A stretch of DNA of 64,000 nucleotides from positions 124,001 through 188,000 of the forward strand of contig BSBN01001757.1 in the NCBI GenBank assembly GCA_027924645.1, read 5' to 3'. The position numbers and the translations under genes are program-made. This DNA is from Cunninghamia lanceolata (taxonomy: Eukaryota; Streptophyta; Pinopsida; Cupressales; Cupressaceae). The notes below the pieces were generated by a model that made no database searches, was not told where the DNA came from, and was given only the letters and a program-made list of their open reading frames with translations. Below, piece after piece: positions 22,650-34,717 of the stretch (position 1 is its first letter; each line of letters opens with the position of its first letter).

Positions 22650-23401
22650 AATTTCTTATATAATTTAAATTTGGTATACTAGACATTCTTATAATATTGT
22701 AGGACTTGATGACCATGGATATGTGTTATAGGATTTTACAAATCCTTTAAACCTATATGTGTTGAAGACATGTTTGTTTAAAAACATTGTGTACCTTGAT
22801 GAAGGGTTGTGTTTTCAAACTACGGAACCTCTACGAATTACATAGGCAAGGCCATCTTGGATGATCCATTGAGGGCTAGCTTTGGCCCTTAGGAGGGGTC
22901 CTTTTAATGTTTGTGAATTCCTAAAGTTCTTTGGTTAATTAATTAGATTAAATACTCATGTAGAATAAGTTATAGGTTAGTGAAAAACTAGTGATCATTT
23001 TGATTTATGTTGTCTCTGAATGACATGTAGACACCTTCATGTGTGGTTCTTCTTTAATAGTAATTGTAGACATAAGGGATATTTCATACGGTACTCTTGT
23101 ATGAGCCTATAGGGCCATGTTGGTTTAAGGGACTAAGTCCAAAGTGAATTACGAAGCTAATTGTTCAGTCTTTAGCTATTCATTGATTGGGTATGATTGA
23201 CGTGAGATATTCTAGGGCTATAAAAATATTACTCCTTTTCCATAGTTATTATTAATATAATTTTTATTTTGTTGTTATTTATTTGTTCGGATCTTACATA
23301 ATGATGAGTTATATTCTAGGGATATAAAAATTTACTCCCTTTCCACAATAATTATTAATATAATTATCGTTTTGTTGTTATTTATTTTGTTGGATATTAC
23401 A
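22650..23401 (+). repeat. LTR 3'-end remnant of the long-LTR superfamily
   Basis: The block ACATAGGCAAGGCCATCTTGG...GCCCTTAGG at 22838-22893 matches 57940-57990 and the reverse complement of 60110-60170 in the two solo LTRs. It ends GGATATTACA at 23401, like other LTR ends here. The last part is a tandem duplication: 23208 to about 23300 and 23311-23401 have period 103. Confidence 0.65.
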
Positions 23402-23870
23402 CTCTAGGTGTTCTTGTTTGGTCTTTTTAAAAATTAGAATATCATCCAATTAAAATATCATAAACTTACCTAATAGTTTCCTTAACACCTCATTCATCAA
23501 CCGTATATGCATGCTTGGTGTATTGGTCAATTCAAAGGGCATTACAAGACAATCATGCAAACTCTAATTAGTCTTGAAAGCCATCTTACATGTGTGCCCT
23601 TCTCTTATCCTAATCTAGTGATAACCACTCTTCAAATCAATATTGGTGAAGTCCTTGGATCACTCAGACAATCCATGATATCATCTATCCTTGGCAAAAT
23701 GAATTTATATCTCACAGTGAAATTATTGATTTCTCTAGAATAAATACACATTCTCCACTCACCATCCTTCTTAGGTGCTAGTACCATAGGCACCACACAT
23801 GGGATCAAACTCTCCTAAATCAAACCATTGACAATTATTGCATTTTTCTATTTTGCTTCTCATTCTTTGA
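23402..23870 (-). pseudogene. E4 reverse transcriptase fragment
   Basis: Minus-strand frames give GEWRMCIYSREINNFTVRY, then LPRIDDIMDCLSD, IDLKSGYH-IRIREG, LVMPFELTNTPS and MRLMNEVLRKLLGKF-like pieces. The active site reads F-stop-LDDIL, so the YxDD motif is recognisable but interrupted. The right part of this block carries the RT lead-in (VPMVLAPKKDG-like). Confidence 0.88.
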
Positions 23871-24299
23871 TGATGACATTTATGTGACGGTTTATTCAAC
23901 AAACTAGTTCCTAGAATTAGATCCATATGATAGTTGATACTCCTTACAAGTGATAACCCTTTTGGCATGTCAAATATGATATCTTGGTATTCCTCTAGAA
24001 ATTTTGAAATTTCCTATGGTGCTTCCACATCACTTACGATGGTGCTCCCTTCATCTGCGACACTGCATGCCTTGAGAATTAGTGCAAAACAAGCATTCTG
24101 ATGTCTCAATCCATCTAAACAATTCCTTCCATCTACTAAGCATGTCCTAGCATAAATATAAACTTGGTCTTCCTTGTCTTTTAGTGGCATCAACCTATGT
24201 CTTTAGCCAATTTTAGTTATAGTTTAAGTGTTTGCTATCCCATGATGTATAGCCTATCAGTAAAACAACCATGACCTCCCCAACAGTAGGTGACACACA

Positions 24300-25720
24300 T
24301 CCATTGACATTATATTACACAAGACTTCATCATGTAACCTCCTATTTTGAATCTTACCTAGCATTATTCATTAACCATCACTTTATGTTCTTTCTATAAA
24401 TTGAACAAAGGCTTGGGTACTTCTACCTCCTCAATTTTAATTTCTCAATCATTTCTTCTGATACTAAGTTTTCTCTACTTCTGTTGTCAACAGTTACCTT
24501 GCAAAACTTCCCTTCTTCTTTGCACCTAGTCTTGATTAGGTTCTTTCTTTGTATTGGTCTTTCTTTAGGGTGCTCCATCAAAGCCCTCCTCATCATTAGT
24601 GATTCTCCATGTTTGTGGTTATCATCTGATTCATAAGATCTTCAGGGTTCTTCTACAAATGCAACTATAGAACTACTTCCTGGATGCTGTCCTTGGCCTT
24701 GAAGAAATTCAAATGCTATGTGTCCTTCTCCACACTTTAAGTGCATGTTCCCTTGGAGGTAGTCATCTCATTTATTCTATATCCTTCTCATCCTCTCTAG
24801 TATCCATCTCTGTGATATGTATCTCCTTCCCCATTGTCATTGTAGTTGTATTTGCTATCCTCTTGACCTTTGCAGTAAGTTTCATGACTCCTTTATTCAT
24901 TGTGGCATGCACCACTTCCTTTGGAAGGTAGAAATTTTATCTCTCTTATCTTCCTAGTAAGGTCTTCTATCACCACATCATTATCTTTTCCTCTGGGGCC
25001 TCACTTTACTTTTATGTCAAATTTTCCAATTTGTAAACCTCTTGTTCAACTTGTCTTCTACTTTGATTGTAAATTGGTATGCCTCTTCTATGGTGGTCAT
25101 CTTGACTAGACTTGGCTCTTCTTGAATACTTTACCTCAACCCAATGATGTATCTTGCAACCTTCTCTTTGTCAATCTCAATATGCATTGTCTTGATAATT
25201 AGTTTGTGAAATTCTTTGGTGTATTCCTTCATAGTCCTATTCCTTTACCTCAAATTGCACAATTTCTTTAGTAGTTCTAGCTCATAGTCCATTGGCATGA
25301 ATTGTCTTTGCATTTTTACAATCATCCTCTCCCATTTTGTTATCATTTCCTTTCCATTCCTATTTATTTTGAATTTTACTTGCTTCCACCAAAAAATAAC
25401 TTGTTCCTTTATCTTGGTCTTTGCAAACCTAACTCTCTCTTAGGGTCGTCAATATCCTCATACTTAAAATATTCATCTAGTTCATTTATTCAATCAATCA
25501 GTTCTTCAAGATTCAAATAACCATAGTAATTTGGAACTTACCTTCTAGGTCTCTTGTAAATATTGGAAATGGCCTTTAACACCTTTACCTTATCTAACTC
25601 TTCTTCCTAATCTTCCAATTCTTGTACAACATCTTTGACATCATCTTCCACATCACTCTCATATGTTTACAACAAGAACCCATGGAACAACCATTTAACC
25701 TCCTCAAGGTTTGAACATTA
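24300..25720 (-). pseudogene. E4 gag and protease region
   Basis: Near 25000-25500 the minus strand encodes retrotransposon gag in broken frames: LDEYFKYEDIDDPKR, KMQRQFMPMDYE, LRQRNRTMKEYTKEFHKL and IIGLRQSIQEEPSLVKM-like segments. A knuckle remnant, KCGEGHIAFEF, lies near 24700-24740. Reading frames are shifted several times. The plus-strand ORFs here are shadows. Confidence 0.82.
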
Positions 25721-25721
25721 T

Positions 25722-25734
25722 GCTCTGATATGAG
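25722..25734 (-). other. Decayed primer-binding site of E4
   Basis: Minus-strand TCATATCAGAGC corresponds to TGGTATCAGAGC with two changes. It lies between the LTR end at 25739 and gag. Confidence 0.65.
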
Positions 25735-25738
25735 TTTA

Positions 25739-26212
25739 TGTAGCCATGGTAGGAGGGTCCAATGAAGGACAATCTAGTCATGAAGCCAATACTAAGAAAC
25801 ACATACACAAAACTAAACTCACAATAAAGTGACACATGATATATATCCTAGCCTCTAAAAGATTCGTCATTCTATTATTAATTCTTAAATACGTTATAGC
25901 CTACCAGAAGGACATATATGCTAGGTTGTATCCATATGACAACTAAAACATATAATACCTTTATTCTCAACTCCATCCTGAATGCTTATGCTCATGCCTA
26001 GATGCTTAGACTTCCAACACCTACTCAATGTTCTCCCTCTCTCTCCCCATGATTCCAAATGATCTAGTGGAAAACTAACTTATATCAATCCCCAGCCTCC
26101 ATAATGATTTGTGTCATCTATAGGGTGGTGCATTGAAGTCTTATACTTCTTGAAATGTGTAGTCGGCCAATGTAAGATAATTTCTCAAACCAAACCAAAT
26201 CAATAGAAAAAT
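25739..26212 (-). repeat. E4 5' LTR, right boundary uncertain
   Basis: On minus it ends ACCATGGCTACA at 25739. The other end cannot be placed without a second copy. At 26213 another LTR-like end, GGGTATTGCA on minus, suggests a different old LTR begins there. Confidence 0.5.
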
Positions 26213-27639
26213 TGTGCAATACCCAATATTTGTTCTCGTGGGTCTAATAAGTTTTCACGTGTCTTCATTGATTGTCATAAACCCCAAGTTATATGGCATC
26301 AATGATAATTTTACAATTGTGACAATTTGTCAATTTGATATAGGTTCATTAACCCAAATAAGTCATCACATGAATCCAATTCTCTTTAAACATGGATATG
26401 ACCTCCAGATGCTCCTCAAGAATGTATACCAAAATTGTAAGATGTAAATAGTTAAAATGTGATGAAATATGATGGTGTCTTTTACAACTAATTGATGGAT
26501 TAAAACTACAAATAAGTGCTTGTCAGTGATGCAGGATTGCTCTGTTCCCCGAGGATGATCTTGCATTAGAGCTTCTTTAGTTAAACATGCTTAAGTCAAC
26601 TCTAGAGTCTAACATGAGGCTTAAAAAAAGAGGTCATTCAAGACATTAATGGCTTCTTCTAAAACCATTCTTGATTGCAACATCTCTATCATTTGACTAT
26701 TAGCATCCTCTAAATTCATACCAAATCTTATCCAAGGAAGGGGCCTATGACCATAATCTAGGTGATGGAATAATTTGACACATAAAATTTTACTTACAAC
26801 TAGGGATTGTGCTCTTATACACCTATAACACGATAAAAAAATAGATTTAAGGAAACAAGATTAATGAATTAAATGTATAAAATCAAGTACTCTACATTCA
26901 CACCAGCCATTAGGATTCATAAAGAAGGAATGAACACGTTAATTAAATTCCTCCTCCAATATTAATTAATTAAAAAAAAATTCATGAGCTACATTTATTT
27001 GATACTTAGGTGACAAGATCAAACTGTTGTGCTTGACAAATGGAAAGGCATCTAGGATAAACATTAGGTATAAATGATTTGACTATTTTTTAAGGTAGAC
27101 CATTTGGCTCACTCTAGATTGGGTCACACATCCCCTACTTACAGAGAGTGATTGTAATGGATTATGTAGTTTTACTTCCTTAGCACTAGGATATAGTTAA
27201 GCTCTTCTAATTATAAGATCTCATGGATTATCTATTAGTTTGTACTCAATTAATAGGGCAAAGACAAGATGGTTTCCAATTTAGGATAACTTAACTAATG
27301 ATCACATTGTTTAATATATAATCCTCACCAACTTAGCCCATGCGAGCCTTATACAAAATCTCTAAATATTTTTGAAGACTATAAAGACATAGGTATTGAA
27401 CTTGATACTTGCATAGTACAACATCTTTGTGAATTGACTAACATCTAATCTTACGATTCATATGGGGTTTATTATCTAGAAATTCCTAATCTAAATCAAT
27501 AGTGAGCTACACATTAAGACACATTAACCAATTTCACCTTATTAGTCAATTCACATTGAGGCATTTCAATTACAACTAGATTCATATCCCTTGTAGCATA
27601 AATTAATTAAGTCAAATTATATAATTTAAATGATTAAGA
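26213..27639. other. Gene-free AT-rich stretch
   Basis: No conserved coding motif was found on either strand. ORFs at 26214-26447 and 26366-26566 overlap in opposite directions and look random. Confidence 0.6.
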
Positions 27640-27669
27640 GTTATTCATTTCTTAGTCGCATTGCAACAA

Positions 27670-28146
27670 TGTTGGGTCAAACTAAATTTTCATGGTTCTT
27701 CTAAAGGTTATCCTGGGCCTTCATCAGTGGGAGGCATCACAAGAAATGATAAGGGAAAGATCATTGAGTGTTTTTCTAAGGAAATTGGAATGGATTCAAA
27801 CAAATTGGCTAAAACTTATGTTCTATGATGGGGCATCCACAAAATATAGTCCTATGGGTTCAAATACGTCAAAGTTGAAGGCGATTCTAAAGTGGTGTTG
27901 GATCTAATTACTAGATAGAAGAACATCCCCTAGATGTTAAGAGATTATATAGAGGACATAAAAATGGTTACTACTAATATTCCCAATATCTCTATTCAGC
28001 ATGTTTTCAGAGAGGGTAACCATGTAGCAGACAAACTTGCCAACCTAGGTATCAACATGGTTGGGAGTTTAACCACTACTTCCTTAGATGATTTGCCATA
28101 TAGTATTCAAGAAATCATTTTAAATGAAGAAAGAAATACTAATTAG
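27670..28146 (+). pseudogene. LINE2 RNase H domain
   Basis: A single frame with four stops reads WVKLNFHGSSKGYPGP, GGITRNDKGKIIECFSKEIG, VEGDSKVVLDLIT and finally IQHVFREGNHVADKLANLG. This is the plant LINE/RVT_3 RNase H pattern. The first catalytic aspartate (FDG) is histidine and the AE motif reads AKTY, so it is inactive. The sequence then runs to a stop at 28144-28146. Two ORFs (27692-27907 and 27934-28146) cover it partly in other frames. Confidence 0.88.
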
Positions 28147-28437
28147 TATGTTAATAAATGAAAGGGAGAGGAATAATTTACATGTACTAAATTATGTAGT
28201 GTCCCTCCATTCTCACCTTGGATGAGAAGGTGGTCAGGCTAAGGAGCACGAAGATTAAGGTAAGATACTCAGAATACTTAGGGTATGTTAGAAATGTTGA
28301 TGGTGGGTTTGCCATTTTGATGTAGTTGATGACACTCATTGATGTTTACTATGATGACACTGTTGATACTTTATGATTAGTACATGATGCTTATGTTGTG
28401 ATCAGTCATGGATTAATTGATTGTGTAGATTTGTTTT

Positions 28438-29256
28438 TGTAGTGCCCCTCATTTTGGCTTTCTAACAGTTGTTAGTATTTCATTTATATTTAGACATTTT
28501 GAGACATGTGGATAATAGATCACTTATTTATGCTTAGTTAAGCTCATCATGGATTATGGATTACTGAGATAGTTGTTGATATTGTGTTATGATCATTATG
28601 ATAACATTGTTGATGTTATAGTATATGATGTGTTTTGACATGATCAGTTATTGGTTAAATGATAATGTAGATTAGAGTTATCATGCTTTATGTGATCATT
28701 TGATATCATGATATCTGATTATTAGTTAGAAATGTATATGTTATTTGTGATGCTTTTTATGAAGGGACGGTGTAGTATTACTAATTATGAGCACCCTCCT
28801 ATGCTGTGATTCCCTATCACAGTGTGTTTGATTATATATATGTATATGCTCATACACAACCCCTTGGTTTGATGTAGGTTGCAGGTACCAGGCACTGACT
28901 CCACCTGAATTAGCAGGTTTGAGCATGCCTTTACACCAATGGATAATGTGGATGGAAGATAACATGGGGTTTCCTCTATCAGCCAATGTCTTCAATTTGT
29001 CATCATCCATGTATTTCCAATCATGGGTGTAGTTGTCGCTCAGTTGGTACTTGTCCTTGGGTGTTGTTCATCCTTTGGTATGTGGTTGTTATTGTTTGTT
29101 TATTGTAGTTTAAGGTTCATTTTATTAAACTTCGTGACCAAGGTATTAAGTTGTTTATTATAGTCGTTTGGTTCATTTTATAGAATAAGTGATCTATGTG
29201 TATAGATGTGTTGATGTTTGATCATTTTGGTTATATAGTCAATGTGTATTTGTTGG
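28438..29256 (+). repeat. Start of inner E1-type LTR
   Basis: TGTAGTGCCCCTCATTTTGGC matches the E1 LTR start at 5614. Downstream blocks GTGTAGTATTACT and GCAGGTACCAGGCACTGACT match 5290-5160 on minus. The five bases before it are gtttt, and the same five do not follow 41772. Confidence 0.78.
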
Positions 29257-29474
29257 AGTTTTATTAATTGTTTTGTATTATATAAGTCAGAAAAAACTAG
29301 GGGCCAAATCCGTACATTAAAACAAAAAGAGACCCCAGAGGCTTAAGAACAAAAGAGCCTCGAAACCATTATAGCATAACCCACATACCCAGCATAAACA
29401 ACAGAGACAGCATGAACAACTTATAGACATCAGATAGAAAGTAGCAAAAAATAGACAGCATAATAGAAATAGAA

Positions 29475-31036
29475 CTAAGGAGAAACATTCTCCCAACTTT
29501 TAGCTAGAAATTCAATAAATTCACCCAACTTTTTGAAATTCTCCTTCTTTTCATCATCATCATTAGTCCCAAGATCCTCCATAGAAGAAATCTTTTGTTC
29601 CAGCTTCTCCACATGACCCCTCAAGACAACAATATCATGCCTATGGTCATCACCTTCCTCAGTCTCATCACCAGCTTCCTCCACAATCATTCTCTCCCCT
29701 TCAACAGCATTGTCCTTGAGGTCACCAATAGCACCTCCTGAAACATCAGCTAGTTTACTTTCATTCTTACCCTCAACATCTTCAGAGATCTCTTGAAGTT
29801 TGATTTCTTTAGCATTAAGTTGATCATCCTTCTAAGTGGAGGCATCAGAAGTACTTTCTGAATATTCAATCAGTTTAGCTTTTGGTACAAGCTTACCAAC
29901 AATCCTACCCGACCTCCTAACCCCAGAAGAGAAACCCTCCTTCTTTTCTTTTGTAGATAGATTAGATTTATTTTAACTGCCAAGTCCCACAGGGTCACTG
30001 CTCATATTTTTAGGGGTCCCCACAGCATCCCCCACAATATCCTCCTCCATCTCCCTAATTTCCTCTTCTTACTTTTCACACTCCCTTTAGAGGCTGGAGT
30101 ATGAGTAACAATTACCATGGTGGTCTCCTTAGTGGACAGAGAAAAAGAAACCCCTTTGATTTTATGAGAAGCAGGGGAATGGCAAGGCTCTTTAGAGACG
30201 ACAATATCATCAGGGTTGGCAGAAATCTCACCACTATGGGTCTGGATAGGCTTAGGTGGCTCCAAAGCAAGATGAAAATTGTATAAATAGAGGATAAGAC
30301 CTTGGTGCAAAGGAACAGGTTTCTTGGAAGGTTTCTTATCTATCTTAGCTTTAGCCCTAAAGACCAAATGTTCAAGAGATGATAATAAATAGAAAGGGAA
30401 AGTGATATGAGCATTGCACCTAAAATGATTAAGTAAAGGGAGGTGGTAATTATAAAACCTAGTAAACTGACCCTCCAAAGTGAAGTATTTCATGAGGAGG
30501 AAGTACATTTCATCCCATGGCTCTGGCAGCTTGGCCCGTTCAAACCTTCCCTGGTAGGGAACAAGTTCTTCTCCTTCCCCCAAGAATAACTTCTGGTTAG
30601 AATTGTCCACCACTTTCACCTTCCTTTCTAGCTTGGTCCCCTTAGTAGATAGACCAGTCACCATAGCAATTAATTTCTCAAAAATCTCAAACCCAATTCT
30701 CCCAACAGTAACTCTATGATTTTGCTAGGACCGAGGAAATTGCTTAGATAGATTTTCATCATATCCATTAAGGCATTCCAAAAAAGGGTTGATTCCACCT
30801 TCCTTACAATAATGCCAGACCACAGCATTGTCCTTGAATTCACAATAGGAAATTGGCTCTGTGCTAATCCTATCTCCTCCTATTTTAGTCTTTCTCACAA
30901 TAACATAGAACCCCCAAAACTAGAAATTTGCAGAGTAATTGTGAAAGGTAAGAGTAACAACTTGATAAGGAATAATGATAATAAGGCTACACGAACTATC
31001 ATTAATCAGAACCATCTTTCAAAAAACTAATTGAAG
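29475..31036 (-). pseudogene. LINE1 ORF3: extra protein downstream of RNase H
   Basis: The open core is 30664-30002 (220 aa), with upstream homologous sequence from about 31036 and a downstream part to 29475. In order: GYDENLSKQFPRSW, then KLPEPWDEMYFLLMKYFTLEG with YHLPLLNHFR, then VPLHQGLILYLYNFHLALEPP, a basic VRRSGRIVGK patch (about 29930-29898), an acidic Glu/Asp-rich stretch and a short coiled coil (VEKLEQKISSMEDL). LINE2 has the same series at 41812-43835. Function is unknown. Plant L1 elements normally end after RNase H. The N-terminal part resembles the transposon-associated plant domains whose members read 'EATGLPLEG', but this is a weak memory-based comparison. Confidence 0.72.
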
Positions 31037-31249
31037 TCTTCCCTTCCCATGTTTGAGCATAATAATCATAAATTCACTATGACTATCAAATAAGCAACTT
31101 GCCTTAACACAAGGGAGTAATAATGTGGAGATGACATTAAGCAAAGAAGTACAAAATAACCCATAATTAGAGATACACATCAGTAGCATCCAAAAAATCT
31201 GACAGAACAAGATGTCTCTAGTTGCATGATGAGTCATCCCTAACAAGTC

Positions 31250-31740
31250 AGCTCTTTTTGAATCAAATTCCTTATGTTTATAGGAATGTTTTTAAATTGA
31301 CGCCAACATCGCCAATTTGAAAATTGCTAGCCATAGTCAGCAAGGGCATCAGTAACCCCATTCCCCTCTCTCTATATATGAGAGATTTCAACTCTAGAGA
31401 TCCACTGTAGAAGGATTTGGATATCAACTATAATATCTTTAAGTTTTTAGCCATAATTTGACACTTTACTAACTGCATCAATGATCAATTTAGAATCCCC
31501 CTATATATGCAATTGCTGAATATCAAGTGAAATAACAATTTCACTCCCCATAAAAGAGTAGAGGCTTCAGCATAATTATTGCTTTGAAAACCTATCCCAC
31601 CAGCATAGGCAGCAACCAGCCATCCTTTGTCATCCTTGATAATCCCACCCCGACTAGCCTTACCATCAGCCTTAGAGGCTCCATTAAAGTTAAGTTTCAG
31701 CCAATGGGGCCTTGGGGGAGTCCATTTGGTATTTAATCTC
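31250..31740 (-). pseudogene. LINE1 RNase H domain
   Basis: Minus frames give HWLKLNFNGASKADG, RGGIIKDDKGWLVAAYAGG, SNNYAEAS, GDSKLIIDAV and IYREGNGVTDALADYG. The catalytic residues are N (for D), E, D, D, so one of the four is changed. It is followed by stops before ORF3. Confidence 0.88.
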
Positions 31741-31937
31741 TATAGCTGTTTGGAGTTATCGTAAGCTAGGATTTGGTTTAGAATTCTCCAATTAATCACA
31801 ATTTTCTCTTCCTCTTGAGTAAGTGGTTTGTTAGCAGTTTTGATGTGGGAGTTGATTACACTTTCCATGAAGATCTTGGAAAAAGATTGAAGGAATTGAG
31901 AGGAATCCCTGGCAGCTTCCCTAAATATTCTGTTATT

Positions 31938-32264
31938 TCATTCCTTCCATAATGTCCAACCAAGACAAGGTAGTGTTTGGTTCCAAAGCTCTATAAGCCA
32001 TGGACGAGAGAAAGTAGGGCACCAATTAGCAATGACTTCCCTAACATCGAGACTACAAACCCATTGAATGCCGAAGTTCCTTAAAATAGTATTCCAAATT
32101 TCCTTGGCAAAATCACAATGAAGAATTAAATGAGAGACTGTTTCCTCCTTCTCCAGGCACAGAAAACACCTATTCACAAGAGTAAATCCCCTCCTCTGTA
32201 AATTGTCTTGAGTTAAAATTTTTCTATGAACAACAGCCCACCAAAACATATTAATTTTAGGCAT
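31938..32264 (-). pseudogene. LINE1 zf-RVT zinc-binding domain
   Basis: 108 open codons: MPKINMFWWAVVHRKILT, DNLQRRGF, NRCFLCLEKEETVSHLILHC and EIWNTIL. This is the typical zinc-binding module between RT and RNase H in plant LINEs. The start is internal to ORF2. Confidence 0.93.
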
Positions 32265-34700
32265 AAGTTTATGATTCTAGACTTTCCTCCAAAGCTCATT
32301 TTTATGCACATCAGGGATGAACAGATGGTAAGCAGAGTTAATAGAAAACCACCCTTTCTTATCCGGCGACCAATACAACTCATCTTCCCTAGGAAAGAGG
32401 GGAATTCTGACCCCTAGCAGCAATTGTTGAATAGAACGTATCCTAGGGTTGAGCTCAGGGCGTTGAGTACAACAATCTAGAAGATTTTTCTAGAGCCTGA
32501 TACCATTGTTATTGTGAATATAATTACAAACTTTGGACCTAAAAAATTGTTTAGCAATGCCAACAACAACTCCATAATCTCCTTGAGCATCAAGGCCTTA
32601 TCATCCACCCAAATGTCTTCCCAGAAGTTGATAGAATTACCATTCACCAGTTTCCATATAAGCCCTTATTTGAGTAAGCTTCTAGACTTTAGCATTTTAT
32701 TCCAAATAACAGAGCCCTGAGGAAGCCTCTCCTAATGAAGGAAACTAAGGTTATCAGTTCCATGTAAATACTTGGCTTGCATAATGGCCACCCACTCTTT
32801 ATGACTATGGACCAAATTCTAGTTAATTTTAGAAAGGAGGGCTTTATTCATATTCCTAATAGATCTAATGTTAAGACCACCATAAGATTTGGGAAGACAA
32901 ACTTTCTCCTAGCTAACCAAAGACATTCTATTTTTATCTTCCACACATGTCCATAGGAATTTTCTTTGGATATGCTCCAACTTGTCAGCAATAAACCTAG
33001 GCATTTTTAAAAGAGATAGGAAATAAGTAGGAATACCTTGTAAAGAAGCTTGTAAAGGCTGTAATTTACCAGCACTACTGAGGAGCTTCCCCTTCCAGGC
33101 AACCAACATCTTTTGAGTTCATTCTAGAATTCCATTCCAAAATCCCTGAGAAACCTCTTTAATAGTGAGAGGGAGGCCAAGATAAACAGCAGGAAGGTCA
33201 GCCTCAGCATAGCCAATAATATTAATAATTTTTCTTCGAAGAACATCCTGACTGTCAAACAAATACACATTGCTTTTTTGAAAATTTATGTATTGACCAG
33301 AGGCTTTCGCATAGTCATTTAGAATATTCTTCCAACTATGAGCTTCAACCATAGAAGAGATACCAAAGAGGATAGTATCATCCACAAACTGCTGCACAAA
33401 CATAGAAGGGAGAGAAGAGGTAGGTTTAATACCCACAATTTCCTTAGAGGTAATCTTAGAGTGAACATATCTCCCAAGGGCCTCAGCCATCATGATAAAC
33501 AAAAATGGTGAAAGAGGATCTCTCTATCTAATGCCCCTCGTGGAAGAGAAAAAATCCCTGGGAACCCCATTAACTAGAACAAAGAATTTAGCAGTGGATA
33601 CAACCTCTCGAATGAGAAGGGATATTTTATCATTAAACCAATTTTTTTAATGACTTTAAACAGGAACTTCCATGAAACTCTATCATAGGCCTTAGAGATA
33701 TCTAACTTTAGAACCATACCAAGGATCTTGTTCTTGTCCATAGAATGCATTGTTTCATGAGTGGAAATAACAACATTAAGAATTTGATGACCAGGGACAA
33801 AGCCTTTCTGAGAAGGGGAAATAATTTTATCCAGAAAAGGCTGAAACCTCAAAACAATCAATTTAGTACACAGTTTATAGATGGTATTACACAAGCTACT
33901 AGGTCTGAAATTAGAAAGATGCATAGGCTTAGGCTTTTTAGGGACAATCATAATAAAAGTATTGTTGATTTGCTTTAGAATTTTACCAGTTTTGAAGAAA
34001 TCCCTAACAGCAGTAGTTATATCAAAGCCTACAATATCCCAATATTCCTGAAAGAATATTAGAGGAAAGCCATCATGACCTGGAGCTTTAAAAGGACCCA
34101 TAGAAAATAAGACAACATGAACCTCTTCCTTAGAAATTGGTTTTAACATTTCAATGTTGTCCTCTTTCATAATCAACAAGGGGATTTTATCCAGGAACTG
34201 GTCCATAATCTGCCCATTGACAACATTATCAGCTTGTTCCGACAGTAAATTCTGAAAAAAATAGCATAGCTTGATTCCCAATCTCATTGTCCTTAGTGAT
34301 AATATTGCCATCTTCCAAACATAATTTAGAAATAGAATTAGCTTTCCTATGCTTCATATCTAAAAGATGAAAAAAGCAGTATTTCGATCCCCTTCTTTGA
34401 GCCACTAAACTCTAGACTTTTGTTTCCAGAAAATTTCTTCTTTGCTCATAAGATTCTTCCAGTTAGAAATAAAATTACTTTCCTCCTAGGTAATTTCATC
34501 AGTAACAACTCCTTGAGCCATTAGTTGTTGAAGTTCTAGCTAATCTACCAGAGATAGTTTTCTTCTGAATAAACACATTACCAAAATTATATTTGTTCCA
34601 ACCACGAACCTCTTGTTTAATATGAAGGAGCTTCTTGACCAGCCGAAACATAGGAGTAACCTGAATTGGAATTTGCCACCAATGGGCCACAAGATTTCTA
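32265..34700 (-). pseudogene. LINE1 reverse transcriptase (ORF2 middle)
   Basis: Open pieces at 34311-33574 and 33502-33119 carry KAPGHDGFPLIFFQEYW, FRPSSLCNTIYK, SQKGFVPG, LKLDISKAYDRVSW and FVDDTILF (usual FADD), then YLGLPL. The loop before the FADD block reads RGIR-stop-RDPLSPFL for RQGDPLSP. The C-terminal thumb (32909-33109) has GKLLSSAGKLQPLQASLQGIP and LPKSYGGL-like sequence. It is damaged by several stops and shifts, but both catalytic aspartates of the FVDD motif remain. Confidence 0.93.
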
Positions 34701-34717
34701 AAATCTTTATGTTTAAT

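Larger units (their letters stand above)
23402..25738 (-). mobile_element. E4: internal part of a second, minus-strand Ty3/gypsy element
   Basis: From right to left on minus there are a weak PBS, gag, a protease-length stretch and an RT fragment that stops abruptly at 23402, against the LTR remnant. The sequence family differs from E2. It is 3' truncated, with integrase, RNase H and the 3' LTR missing. Confidence 0.85.

Noticed and set aside
24713..25520. Hydrophobic plus-strand ORFs (72, 69 and 72 codons)
   Set aside because: They are shadows of the minus-strand E4 gag region.
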